In this document: piece after piece, positions 1 through 9,569 of the stretch
Position numbering within the stretch: position 1 is the first letter of the stretch
Layout: every line of letters begins with the position of its first letter
Assembly: GCA_000485475.1 (NCBI GenBank)
Contig: AXYY01000079.1
Location: 1-20,115, forward strand
Length of the DNA: 20,115 bases
Source of the DNA: Candidatus Ancillula trichonymphae ImTpAt
Lineage (GTDB): Bacteria > Actinomycetota > Actinomycetes > Actinomycetales > Bifidobacteriaceae
Reading direction: 5' to 3'
Translations under genes and position numbers: made by a program
The notes under the pieces: generated by a model
Seen by the model: only the letters and a program-made list of their open reading frames with translations
Database searches by the model: none
Told to the model about the DNA's origin: nothing

Positions 1-612
1 AAAAATTTCATTTACAGAATTGAAATATGCCAATAAATCAATGTCTGGAAAACTGATCATTTCAACAGTTTTTCTTTTTCTCTAATTTAATTGTTTCTTT
101 GTGCTTCTTGATCTCGTCATCAGAAAGTAGTTTTGCATTTGGTATTTCATTTTTGAAGTTGTTTGCTTGATAATTGCGAGCATTGTTGCCGACCGCTCGT
201 GCAGAATTAGTGAAGAAATCTCTAATTTTTTTATCTTGCTTGTCAAATAATTCTCTTGCTTTTTTATCTTTCGTAAAAAGATTTCACTTTTGTCGGTCGG
301 CTCATCAATTTCTTTTTTGATTTCAACAATTTCTTTATCAACTGCTTCAATTTTTATCTAGATTTCGGCATTTTCAGTTCCCAGAGCGACAGTATTTAAC
401 CTCTCATTGTCTTCAACCACTCCATTAAAATCTTTGAAAACACAAACATTGAAATTTACTGAACATTGCGATCCAATTGCATTTGCAATAGTGGTTTTTC
501 CAGTTCCGTTTTTGCCGAAAATAAAGTTAGTTTTCTTGAAAAGAATAAACTCTCTGCTGCCGTCAGCAAATCTTTCTGTAAAACTTAATAGGTCAATTTT
601 TAGCTCCGTCAT
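1..612 (-). pseudogene. AAA ATPase of the PrrC/RloC (AAA_13) type, broken and cut by the left edge
   Basis: The first 84 codons from ATG at 612 read cleanly. They carry a Walker A motif GKNGTGKTT at residues 33-41, preceded by short strands, and then a segment with VFKDF and VEDN, as in the N-terminal ATPase of anticodon-nuclease-type proteins (PrrC, RloC, Pfam AAA_13). An in-frame TAG at 358-360 interrupts it. The same frame continues as a charged, coiled-coil-like stretch, then shifts near the A5 run at 275-279. The shifted frame continues with TKDKKARELF and RDFFTNSARAVGNNARNYQ, typical of the linker of this family. A further shift near 70-80 leads into TVEMISFPDIDLLAYFNSV. The nuclease (C-terminal) half would lie outside the window, so tRNA cleavage is family inference only. 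The gene starts two bases after the RhuM-like gene ends and has its own extended -10 box. It could be another AAA_13 ATPase without nuclease activity. Confidence 0.65.
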
Positions 613-614
613 AT

Positions 615-995
615 CTAGTTATTATACCATATAATATAAGGGATAAATCTATTTGTTAGTAAGCCACTTTTGGAAATTATCTCTTCAATTTTCTTCAAAC
701 TTTGATCGACAGTAACAATCGCTTCGGTGTTATAATAACGAGTTTCGTAAAGTTTGCCGTCTTCGGCTTGGTGGCTCAAAACGGAACTAACTGCCTTTTT
801 GTTCAACTTTTTCGCCATAAAAAGTTTGAGTAAATGGCGGGTTATAGTCGGTCTTCCTATCCCATATAATTTTACCATTTCTTTGACGGTCATCAGAATA
901 TTATTTTTGATTTTGATAACAGAAATTTGCGAACCGACTGAATTTTTGTAGGTGTCTTGCGTGGCTTCTGATGTTAAACGTATTTCATTACTCAT
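615..995 (-). CDS. short RhuM-family-like protein
   Basis: This is an uninterrupted 126-residue frame from ATG at 995. The central part (ILMTVKEMVKLYGIGRPTITRHL, then NKKAVSSV, a variable DGK segment, and RYYNTEAIVTV) follows the N-terminal pattern of RhuM-family proteins. In these a helix-turn-helix-like segment is followed by an S.V..(x)n DGK.Y.T..YN.(D/E)AI(I/V)(S/T)V signature. Family members are usually over 300 residues. Here the signature is followed at once by an unrelated tail, so the protein is probably a truncated or internally deleted remnant. RhuM proteins are frequent in restriction and defence islands, but their biochemical role is not settled. It lies 21 bases after the endonuclease gene and 2 bases before the ATPase, in the same direction, so it probably belongs to one transcription unit. 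Confidence 0.55.
   Translation of the reverse strand: MSNEIRLTSEATQDTYKNSVGSQISVIKIKNNILMTVKEMVKLYGIGRPTITRHLLKLFMAKKLNKKAVSSVLSHQAEDGKLYETRYYNTEAIVTVDQSLKKIEEIISKSGLLTNRFIPYIIWYNN
621..629 (-). promoter_or_regulatory. extended -10 promoter (TGGTATAAT) for the ATPase
   Basis: On the minus strand TGGTATAAT is a perfect extended -10 (TGn plus TATAAT). It ends eight bases before the ATG at 612, so a transcript from it would be nearly leaderless. It lies inside the last codons of the RhuM-like gene. No convincing -35 box is visible. Confidence 0.45.
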
Positions 996-1016
996 ATTTA
1001 TAAACCTATTAAATGA

Positions 1017-2165
1017 TTAAGAAATTCTTGGCTCTTTAATGTCAATGTTGTTATTTGAATTGTTACTTAAATTATCTAAAACTTGACCGCTAAATTGAGC
1101 CACTCCACGAGAATTGCGACCAGCCCAATGAGCCGCCAAAAGGTGTGTTGTGTCACGTAAATCGTCTTGGAACATTGAAATTAAAACTTGCCCGATAATT
1201 TGTTTTGGCATTATACCAACAAAGTAAAATAAGAAAACGGAGTTTTCCTTTGATAAGAAAAGAATTCTAGAATTTTATCAAGATTATATGCTTTCGGTGC
1301 AGAGTTAAAATCATCACTTTTGTTTTTATGTCTGTTGCTATGTTGTATTTATCAAAAATTTTCATAAAATCGCCAAGTGTGTTCTTTGTTCTAAAACTCG
1401 GAATCCGTTCTGTGCCGTTTTGTAATGTTTCTAATAATTCACCACGCAATTTATCATCTTCGCCAGCGATAATATATTCAATAGCCCGTCCGCGAATATT
1501 GACATTATCAATTAAACTTGCCAAAATAATTTCGCTTTCATATTTTTGGTTGTTTCGTCTAATTCTTTTTTCAAAATCTTATATTCGTCAGAGATGATAA
1601 AGTTTTTGGCTCGTTCAGGAGCAGATAAAATTGAGATTTTATCATTTTCTGATACTTCAAATTTACTTCCGTTTGGTGAGATATTGTTTGTTGCTTTAAC
1701 TAATCGGACAAGGTTTCCGCCAAAGCCGATTTCGGAGCGTATAGCCAATAATTCCGCAAAAATTTTCGGGCAGTTCTTAATTTTATTAAACTTCTTGCTA
1801 ATATCAGAACTGGTTTATACTGCCCCTAATATTGTCTTCTCGTAATTCTTTTGCGATGAGTGGCTTTTTTTGTTATGAAAGTCGCGTATTTGCCAAGAAT
1901 AAATAATCTTTCTTTGGAGTATTTAGACAAACGATAAATGGCAAATCATCATATTTTTGAAAATTTGAAAGCGAAATGACTGTGTTTGAAAACTTGTTGA
2001 TTTTGATGAATTAAACCGAATCGCGAAAATGTCGTTGTAGAAAACCGACCTATCTTTTGTTAAAGCGAACTCATTTTGAACTAATTTTGAAAGTTTGGCT
2101 TTATCATCGGCTTTGCCGTCTAAATCTTCAATGTATTTAATTAGCGAGCAAACCTGCTTGTCCAT
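1017..2165 (-). pseudogene. probable type II restriction endonuclease, multiply frameshifted
   Basis: One ancestral gene can be followed through several frames: MDKQVCSLIKYIEDLDGKAD from ATG at 2165, then an ELREDNIRGSI segment near 1830, AIRSEIGFGGNLVRLVKATN near 1700, DNVNIRGRAIEYIIAGEDDK near 1480, KAYNLDKILEFF near 1280, and a C-terminus with LLAAHWAGRNSRGVAQFSG ending at TAA 1017. At least five indels break it. I infer a restriction endonuclease from its position: the ATG lies inside the 3' end of the methyltransferase gene (29-base overlap), preceded by AAGGA, a usual arrangement for a type II pair. I do not recognise the catalytic fold or specificity. The full-length ancestor would be about 380 residues. 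It cannot make a functional enzyme as read. Confidence 0.55.
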
Positions 2166-3132
2166 AGTTTTCCTTTGTTAAAAATTTTTCTGATAAATTA
2201 CTCTTGATTTTCTTTTGCTCTCCAAGAGTATCGCGTTCCCAAAGCACACCGTCAGTATAACCTTGAATTTCAAGGTCGTCTTCGACGCATCTTCAAGGCG
2301 TTTTTCTGCTCAAGCGCAGTATGTTTTATCTAATTCAATGCCGACATATTTTCGCCCTAATTTTTTCGCCGTTACGGAAGTTGTGCCATTGCCTAAAAAT
2401 GGATCAAACTACATCGCCTTTGTTTGAACTTGCTAAAATGAGTTTAGCGATAAGTTTTTCGGGTTTTTGAGTCGGGTGTGCTGTATTTTCTGGCATTGAC
2501 CAGTAAGGAATTGAGATATCGTCCCAGAAATTTGATGGGCAAGTATCACGAAAATTACCGTTTTCAGTTTCTTGCCAATATTTTGGCTTGCCATCTTGTT
2601 TATATGGCGCAATAACTTTTTGCGGACTTTTACATCATATAAATTAAAAATCCGACGACCATTATTTGTGGCAAACCAAATATCTTCCATTAAATTTTTC
2701 CAATTTTTTTTGCTCCACGCCCTTTAAGTGATATGATTACGAACATTGAGATATTTTGGCAAAATATTCCCAATTATGACACTTATTTTCCAGTCGCAAC
2801 AAATATAAATACTTGCTTCATCTTTCAAAAGTGGCATAACGAGTTTTAACCATTTTCAGTATATTCAGCGTAATCATTTTTTTCATTTTTTTGAATTTCC
2901 CGCCGTTGTAATCTATTAAAAGATTATTATATGGCGGATCAACAATAAGCAAATCAACGAATTTCTTTGGCATTTTTGCCATAATTTCAAAAGTATCACC
3001 GTTAATAGTTTTATTCATAATTTTACCAAGCGACAAATCTTTTCCATCAAGAGCAATGGGCAAAAAATCCTTGCCTTCTTCAAGCGAGAAGTCAACTGTC
3101 TTGTTTCTTGATGATTTACTCTCTTTTGCCAT
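2137..3132 (-). pseudogene. type II DNA methyltransferase (adenine N6/N4 class beta), frameshifted
   Basis: From ATG at 3132 the protein reads through NKTINGDTFEIMAKMP to the catalytic motif DPPYN, then DYNGGKFKKM. After a frame change the next segments are LKLVMPLLKDEASIYICCDW, then KKNWKNLMEDIWFATNNGRR, and finally the AdoMet-binding FDPFLGNGTTS and KKLGRKYVGIELDKTYC. DPPY before FxGxG is the beta-class order, seen in many type II methyltransferases. At least four indels are visible (near 2860, 2730, 2580 and 2415), plus a TGA at 2310-2312 where the family has a residue just before AEKRL. The 3' end (TAA at 2137) overlaps the start of the endonuclease gene. Target sequence cannot be read. 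Activity would normally protect the host from the partner nuclease; decay of both together is the expected safe route of loss. Confidence 0.8.
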
Positions 3133-3138
3133 AGTTCC

Positions 3139-3147
3139 ATTATGGCA
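3139..3147 (-). promoter_or_regulatory. extended -10 promoter for the methyltransferase
   Basis: On the minus strand TGCCATAAT matches an extended -10 (TGn plus CATAAT) and ends six bases before the ATG at 3132. This spacing predicts a leaderless mRNA. No good Shine-Dalgarno site precedes the ATG, which agrees with that reading. Confidence 0.4.
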
Positions 3148-3263
3148 TATTTTTGAAAAAATGCTTATGGGTTTATTCACATTTTTTTCACTCCGTTCCA
3201 ATCTCTCCCACCTTTTCTCTCTGTAATTTAGACGACTATGCCGCCAGTATGTTTCGTTTTTAA

Positions 3264-3305
3264 GGCGGTTTTGGGTCGGGAGCAAAACCGCCGCCGCCTT
3301 TTTGC
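3264..3305 (+). terminator. strong hairpin, possible intrinsic terminator
   Basis: GGCGGTTTTG (3264-3273) pairs perfectly with CAAAACCGCC (3283-3292) around a 9-base loop. A second partner CCGCCTT (3294-3300) can pair instead with AAGGCGG. A short T run follows on the plus strand. No plus-strand gene obviously needs it. On the minus strand it lies about 170 bases past the adhesin stop without a T run. Function uncertain. Confidence 0.35.
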
Positions 3306-3470
3306 CGATTAGGACGTAACACGCCAAGATCGCTTCGCATTTATTCTTGTTTCGTGCTAAAATAGGTTTGAGCCGTTCGGAAGAATGGCAACCACCACCA
3401 AACAAGTTTTTCCACACAGTAAGTTTTCTACGCAAGCGCTACACAAGTCTTCAATAGTTGTACATCGTCT

Positions 3471-3620
3471 CTAGTTGTTGCACTTTCTAGACAGCTTTCG
3501 GTCACGCATTTTAGCAGTAGTAGCACATGCGACAACTAGTAGAAGGATCAACAGCATGAATTCTGCAAGCGGCTCAACTGGAGTTGGAACTGGAGTTGAA
3601 GTCGGCGAGGGCACAACATC
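3471..3620 (-). other. C-terminal stalk, membrane anchor and basic tail of the adhesin
   Basis: The last frame reads VPSPTSTPVPTPVEPLAEF, then the hydrophobic LLILLLVVACATTA, then KMRDRKLSRK and a stop. This is the architecture of a wall-spanning stalk plus anchor. The usual sortase motif LPxTG is missing; VEPLAE occupies its place. So it was either a non-sortase membrane anchor, a divergent sortase signal, or a signal lost by mutation. Confidence 0.55.
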
Positions 3621-4198
3621 AGGCGCAGCATCAGGCACGCACCTGCCATCTTCAGGTGTTCACCTTCAGGACAAGTTGTCGACGGTTGCGGTGCGGGTGC
3701 AGGTCCTCCAACAACTTCCACAGTGCCGTAGCCCAGTAAGTTCCCCATCAGCGGCAAAGGCAGCCAGTGTGTGCACGCCAGAAAACTCCCCATTTAGAAC
3801 ATCAACGGTAAATCTGACTGTTACCACCGTCAATGGTTGCCGCACCCCAATATAAGTTGGTTTAGAATACATGTAGAACCACGCCATATTGCCTAATGCA
3901 AACTTTTTACCCTTGAAATGCACCACAACTTGGTAGTGACCAAGCCCGTTTTCGCCCGGATGGTGCTCCACAAATGTGGCAATCGCTGAATCTTGTCCGT
4001 CAACTTTCAGATTCGGCACTTTCTTGAATGATTTATCATTTGGATATTCCATCTTGATCTCAGTCTTGATCTCTTCACACTCAGGAATACTGTGTTTGTT
4101 GTGCGCATCAGCATCAGTCACCGGAGTTACTGGAGACACCGTACTCCAATCATAAGCAACAAAATCTACGGTTTCAGCACACATAGCGCGCCTGCACT

Positions 4199-4221
4199 TT
4201 ATATGACTTGTTATATGACTT
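4199..4221. repeat. short tandem duplication inside the adhesin remnant
   Basis: TTATATGACTT occurs twice with a period of 12 bases. The period is a multiple of three, so this copy change alone keeps the frame. It adds a repeated SHIT/SHIK tetrapeptide on the minus strand. Confidence 0.7.
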
Positions 4222-4625
4222 TGTTGGATCAAGTTGCTCAAAACGAGGGCTGTTTTGCGAGGTACCAGCACAATCTCACTCAGCCCAGTTTGTTGCCCTT
4301 GAGAATCCGTGAGCAAGCAGTATTCTGTCTCCTGATCCTTCAGCGCAGCAACACCACTGACTTCAATCGTTGTCTGGTTGATATACTGAACTGTTGGCTT
4401 CGCTGGGGCCTTCGCTCTCCAGGAAAGTACAAGCGCTACACTGGCTGAGTCTATTTGAAGATTTGCTCCTGCACTAGTTGGATCCGCCGCGCACGCACTT
4501 CGCACCATCAGTAATTCGACAGTAACCGCGGAAAGTGTAACCAAGTAGAGTTGGAGTAAGTAGGAAGTGTTATTGAAACACCAGATGCCGCATAAACTGC
4601 TAGAATTGGTTCAGCATGGTTGGAA

Positions 4626-5160
4626 TCAAAGGTGACCTGATAAATCCTGCACCGACTGCTCCGCTGAATACGCAGGATAGAAACCAGCATCACCAGCTTT
4701 TCTCGCTCTGAATACACACGAACCAGCAGATTTCAGATTGAGAGTAAAATACTCAAAAGGTGAAGTAGAATTATCGCCAAGTTCGCATACATCTGTTGTG
4801 CTGATTTCCACTGAAAACGCGCCACTTCCAGAACCGCCAGATATTGTAACAAACAGTTTGTTCGGCTCGTTCACGGTGGGAACAGTAATAGTAATAGAAC
4901 CCTGCTCATTTTTCCACACATCAATCAACATTTACTCTAGCTGGTCTTGATGCAAATGCGGTGTCTGTTGCTGCGAGCCGCACCTCGTATTCGCCAAGTT
5001 GCAGATTAGTTATTTCAGTACTTTTTGCAACAGTAGTCCATTCAGTTGTACCAACTGCGCGGTATTGGTATTCTACTGAATCAATCAGTTCAGTAATGGA
5101 ACCAGTTGTGGCACTCGCCCCAATCAAACCAGTTACAGCCGGTGCCATCTGGGCGTGCAA
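4626..5160 (-). other. Ig-like repeat segment of the adhesin
   Basis: The frame ending at 4921 contains SVEYQYRAVGTTEWTTVA, EITNLQLGEYEVRLAATD and ASRPARVNV. This is the pattern of stalk Ig-like repeats in Gram-positive surface proteins (Y..D....W..V....I.NL..G.Y.VR.AAT). A second frame (4626-4931) continues with SITITVPTVNEPNKLFVTIS and another Cys-containing strand set. The junction at 4921-4931 is a frameshift. Confidence 0.5.
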
Positions 5161-5589
5161 GTTGCAGGTAAGTACTCTTCAGATGGCAAGTGGATTCGTG
5201 CGTAATCTGGTGTCGGCATGTCTCCTGTAAGGTGATTTTATTGTCAGAAGTAGTTCCAAACCACGATTCAGGAATTGTAACAGTTGTAGTTTCACCATCG
5301 AACTTGATGTGCTTGCTGAGAGTTGCCGTTGACTAAAATATCGGACGGAATTGAAAAATTAAGACCTCGATGAAAGGTCACCGTTTCGTTTCTGCGGTCG
5401 ATCTCAACTCTTAGTTCCATTAAACGGGAACTTGCAGTTATCCGCGTGCTCAGCATAAAAAAAGTCCTAATAGCAGAGCCCGAACAATTCGGAGAACTGA
5501 ATCACTTGAGGTTGACCAGCACCATTCCACTGGGGCAAGAATTTCCAGGGAATCGCATGTGCAGAATCTGCAGGAACGGAGCCGCCACT

Positions 5590-7310
5590 ACTTGTCTGCG
5601 TGCGAATGCATGGCTCTCTCGATGTACGCAAGTGAACCGTTCAGTTTCGCCTCAAATCCTTGACTTTTGGGATCCGCCGTGCGTAAAGTGTCCGCCAAGA
5701 AATGCGCCTTATTGCTGTACTCCATGCGGACTTGGAAGTTCGTCACCATCCCAGCCCTCTGGAGGTTCTCCTTCGCCTGGTAATCCATGAAGAATTGAGT
5801 AACGTACCCCCAAAATCATTGCAACGACCGTCGTAAAATCTGAAGAAGTATTCACTAAAGGTTGTGTAACGCGATGCTTCTGTTTCAGTAGTGGTATCGG
5901 CATCAATATAATTACGGCTTATGTCAAATTCTGAAGTTAGGGGCGCACTAGACCCCAGTTGGGTACGGATATGGGGTGCTCTACATGAGCCTCGCCGAAA
6001 TAACCACTAGATGCTATTTATTCTAGCACCCGCTCCCGTTTCTGGCTCTGTAGAAATCGAGCCGCCGAAGTAGTTGTTCACGGCGGTATCTTCAATAATC
6101 TGCGCAGTTGAATATGAGTTGAAAATACTATGCATCTTGTGCGAGTCCCGCCACTGAGTAAGCAGAATCGTAGCCAACAATTCCACCGATGTAATGATGT
6201 CGCGAAGAGTCATCATCATCGTAACTCGCAGCAGTAGTTGTAGAGAGTTATATCCTCGACTTTGGTTTGATCAGCATAAACTGATCCTAGTGCAATCTTC
6301 ATGCCCGCACCCACAACTGCGCCAAGTAACACCGTTACATGATAATCAGGCACCCTCACAAATAACAGGTCCGGCGGTTACTGAACCTTTGTACACTCCA
6401 GATCATCCACCAAACAGCATCTCTTCACCAAGTCCAACATTCCACCGACGCTGCTAACTGGTTGTGCCATAATCTGCGCGTCAGAAGTTGTAGAAGTGGC
6501 ATTTGACAAGTCGTAAGTCAACCTTCGGTTCAACCACATGTACATTGGTTACAAAACAGACCCATAACCCACAACCGCAGCAACTTCATTAAGTGCAATA
6601 TGTCCAGAAAACTGCATCTCAGGGAATTTGGGCGCGCTCGTGTGTGTAAAAAAGCTGCGAACCCGATGTGCTTGGAATCAGTGAGTTCAACGCTTGGCGA
6701 ATCGAATACGAAATCTTTCACATCAACATGAAGGAAGTAATACGCCAAAAAATTCAGCACTCAAACTGTTAACTTTCCACTTGGTAACTTGCAACGAACT
6801 TGGATCGATTTCTGCGTAGTTCACGATGTTGTCAGTTGCAATCCAGTTCCTGATTTTAACACCAGAAATTCTAGTTTGACTACCATTGATGTGCAACCGC
6901 TGATCTTTCGAAGTGCCAGTAATTTTCAGCGGCCTGAAGTCATGTGCTCTGAAGTTCAGGTGCTTGTTTGACGCATCAAGTTTAATGAACAACTCACCAA
7001 CTTGCGCAAGTCTTTTGCCCGGAACGGAAGTTGCATCAGGAAGTTGATTCAGCGCCGTAAATTCAGCCGCAGTTTTAATCAGCACCGGAGTTTGCGCCGT
7101 CTTGCCCAGATTTGCTTCAGGAGAAGTATACGCAGAATACCGAGAATCGCTGGGGTCGAAGACAGCAAGACTCTGGAACTTGGAGTTGTCCCACGATTCA
7201 CTCTCGTTGTTAAATCCATCACCTGATAGAATCGGCTGCCTGCCATTTTTAGCGCTGTCAATCACCCACAACTGCAATTCTTCAGCCCTTGACCTTTGCG
7301 TGTACAGCAT
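5590..7310 (-). other. GLUG-type repeat unit 2 of the adhesin
   Basis: It repeats the order of unit 1: TAQTPVLIKTAAEF (about 7060-7100), RLHINGSQTRISGVKIRN (near 6850-6900), a (V/I)GGIVGYDSA motif near 6190, AVNNYFGGSIST (6050-6090) and a closing KLNGSLAYIERA (near 5620). The closing motif parallels KLNQSLDYLESF of unit 1, so the two units of roughly 1.7 kb look like an old in-gene duplication. Confidence 0.45.
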
Positions 7311-7329
7311 CGATTGTTGACTTAATGAA

Positions 7330-9000
7330 GGACTCGAGATAATCTAGGCTCTGATTTAACTTCACCTGCATTTGTTTCTCAATAGAATCACCATTCAGCG
7401 CGATTGCCCAATCTGCAGCAAGCGGAATGTGCTGCCCGCATCCGCACCAGAGTTGTATGTTCCAAGTAGTTTTTCAGTTCGAGCTGCCGGATCTGACGAG
7501 TAGATCGAGGAGTAGTAATTGTTCTTAATTGTATACCCGTGATCAGTGTTCATTACGCGCCGGTTGATGATAGTTCCAGCAATTGCACCAGCGAGACCGT
7601 AGTTCAGCTTAAGAGTATCAGTAGTAATTAATTGGACCAGTAGTAGTACCGTCTTGTTCAAATACAGAGATATATGACCACCGAAGTAATTATTAACCAC
7701 GTTATCATCCATCACACCAGCAATTCCACCAATATTGAACGGTTCCTTTATAAGAAAATTACCGTTTTGACCTCTGAAAACAGCAACATCAATGTCAGCC
7801 ATCGAGTAGGAATTTATACAAACAGCCTTCCCCAGAAAAACCATTACCGCCCACATCGATCGTAATTGCTCAATAAAATGGGTTGCTTCAACGAAATACG
7901 ACCAACTAATCTACCAACCTCAACGTTTCTAAGCGTATCAGAAGGGGGAAGATTATATAGTCAGCATAGAGAACAGCATTAGCAAAAACACGAACCGCTG
8001 TCGACTTAACACCAGAATTCATAATTACTGACTGAAATGCAACACCAGTTAATCCGCCAACTGAAAGTGAACCACAAGGAGTAGTTGCACCACAAATATT
8101 ACTGCTCGTAATCCTAGAACCTGCAGCAAAGACAGTACCACCATCAACAGTTGCACGAAACAAGTTCGTTTGTTCACCAGTGTATCCAATCATTCCGCCA
8201 ACCGCAACCGATGCACCAGCTTTGAGCCGCATGATGATAAAGTCAGGGCATTTGCTCTTGGCATATTTAAACTGCGGGCGGTTAACAAGTAACACCTGAA
8301 ACATCTGAGAAAGTGGAATATCCAGCAAGTGATCCGTAGAGCTCAATGGCTTTTTACGTGTCATCTTGTGCCTTGAAATACGCAATATCTTGACTCGCAT
8401 TTAGATATTCATTCGTTGTCGTCTTGTAGAAGTTCGCGTCACTATCAACGAAATGTTCTGGCATAATGGGGTTATCAATGGTTAAATTCTTGAGTTCGAC
8501 AAATTTCAGGACACCAAAAAAGTCCAGCAACTCCAGCATTCAGGTTGTCCAAAATGCCTGCAAGCGGATCGGTACTCGACTCCTGCGAATAATCACCAGC
8601 CATGCCCTTGACAAGATAACCGGACTGGACATGGTCATAAATCTTGAGCCCCTGATAACCACGCCGTTGCCATCAACGTGAATGCGCCTCGAAAAATCTT
8701 GCCCGATAAGATTTACAGGTAGCCAATACTTCGCTGCTAGATCGAACACTCTAGCCCGCCCGCACCTGCGCAGTTGGATCTAACTTAATGTTGCACATCT
8801 CGAGCAGTATCAACGCTAAAACCAGAACAAATTCCACCAGAAGAATTACGCAGTTGTGCAGTATTATATTACCACCCAAGCAAATCAGCAACTGTAGAGT
8901 TCTGCAGAGGTTTTTGATTAAATACGGATTACCCGCACTTCCAACGCTGTTGTGGCTGGCATAACGCGCATCATTAGCGCGTTATGCCACGCTCCCACAC
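7330..9000 (-). other. GLUG-type repeat unit 1 of the adhesin
   Basis: In order on the minus strand: GSAGNPYLIKNL (about 8920-8950), IHVDGNGVVIRG (near 8680), LKNLTIDNP (near 8480), VGGMIGYTGEQTNLFRATVDG and VGGLTGVAFQSVIMNSGV (8020-8210), IGGIAGVMDDNVVNNYFGG (near 7700), GLAGAIAGTI (near 7590), and a closing KLNQSLDYLESF (near 7350). This is the usual GLUG layout: entry strand, a buried-strand 'GNG' motif, then repeated (V/I)GG(I/M/L).G motifs. Confidence 0.55.
8957..8989. repeat. perfect 13-bp inverted repeat
   Basis: TGGCATAACGCGC (8957-8969) is followed by a 7-base loop ATCATTA and the exact complement GCGCGTTATGCCA (8977-8989). It lies inside the adhesin remnant at the entry of GLUG unit 1. 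No T run follows on either strand, so it is not a usual terminator. Confidence 0.9.
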
Positions 9001-9101
9001 CAGGAACATCCGCAGCCCAGAGTTGAAAACTGGTCGTGCAGTTTAGAACATGAGGTTCAGAATCTGCAAAAGTTATCGTTGAATCCAAAAGGTCATATAT
9101 A

Positions 9102-9129
9102 TCATATCCTTCAGCTCATATCCTTCAGC
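9102..9129. repeat. perfect 14-bp tandem duplication
   Basis: TCATATCCTTCAGC is present twice head to tail (9102-9115 and 9116-9129). Fourteen is not a multiple of three, so the duplication shifts the adhesin frame. Confidence 0.95.
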
Positions 9130-9569
9130 GAAATTAAAATCCACACTAGCATTTTCTCCAGTACAAAACTCTACTAAAATACGCCCGCACGGTCTTGAAT
9201 ATTGTAAAAATATGACCAAATAAAAGGGTATTCGCGTATTTGGCTACCACCCACGATATGAAAAGTGCGAGAAGAAAAGTTAAGACCATCTGCACCTGTA
9301 AAATTAACTGTGAAGTCTTTATTAACGATAGGTTCGCAAGTTATCAGATGATTTCCTTCTGCTGAAGTGATCACAAACGCTGACTCTTTCGGATCCTTCT
9401 TCATTAAACGCAAGAGAAAACCCGGAATCATCCGCAGTAGTGCATGACTTGAATTTATAGGGGAGAACATTCTCTGGTAGATTGTGCGTGAACTGGTCAC
9501 CAAAGTCAACAATTTATGGACGGTAGAATCAACAACAAATGGACGATTGATCTCAACTGAATACCCGGG

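Larger units (their letters stand above)
3133..3470. other. intergenic spacer between adhesin remnant and methyltransferase
   Basis: No gene is supported here on either strand. A minus-strand open frame crosses it upstream of the methyltransferase ATG but shows no start signal and no family pattern. The spacer holds the methyltransferase promoter and one strong hairpin (listed separately). Composition changes across it, from AT-rich on the left to the more balanced composition of the adhesin on the right. It may therefore mark the edge of an acquired defence island. No flanking direct repeat, tRNA or integrase is visible. Confidence 0.5.

Noticed and set aside
358..2312. Genetic-code change: in-frame TAG (358 and 14076) and TGA (2310) within otherwise good protein patterns.
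   Set aside because: TAG ends ispG, ilvC and clpP2; TGA ends tgt and leuB; TAA ends pyrD and clpP1. The broken genes also carry indels. Ordinary nonsense mutations explain the stops.
3133..3435. N-terminal extension of the methyltransferase frame to 3435.
   Set aside because: The extension has no motif and contains the strong hairpin; ATG 3132 has a promoter at leaderless distance and a normal family start.
3475..3855. Plus-strand frame of 126 codons with Ser/Thr/Gly-rich start, and other plus-strand frames of 60-120 codons through 4092-10131.
   Set aside because: They are antisense to recognisable adhesin segments, have no Shine-Dalgarno site and no family pattern.
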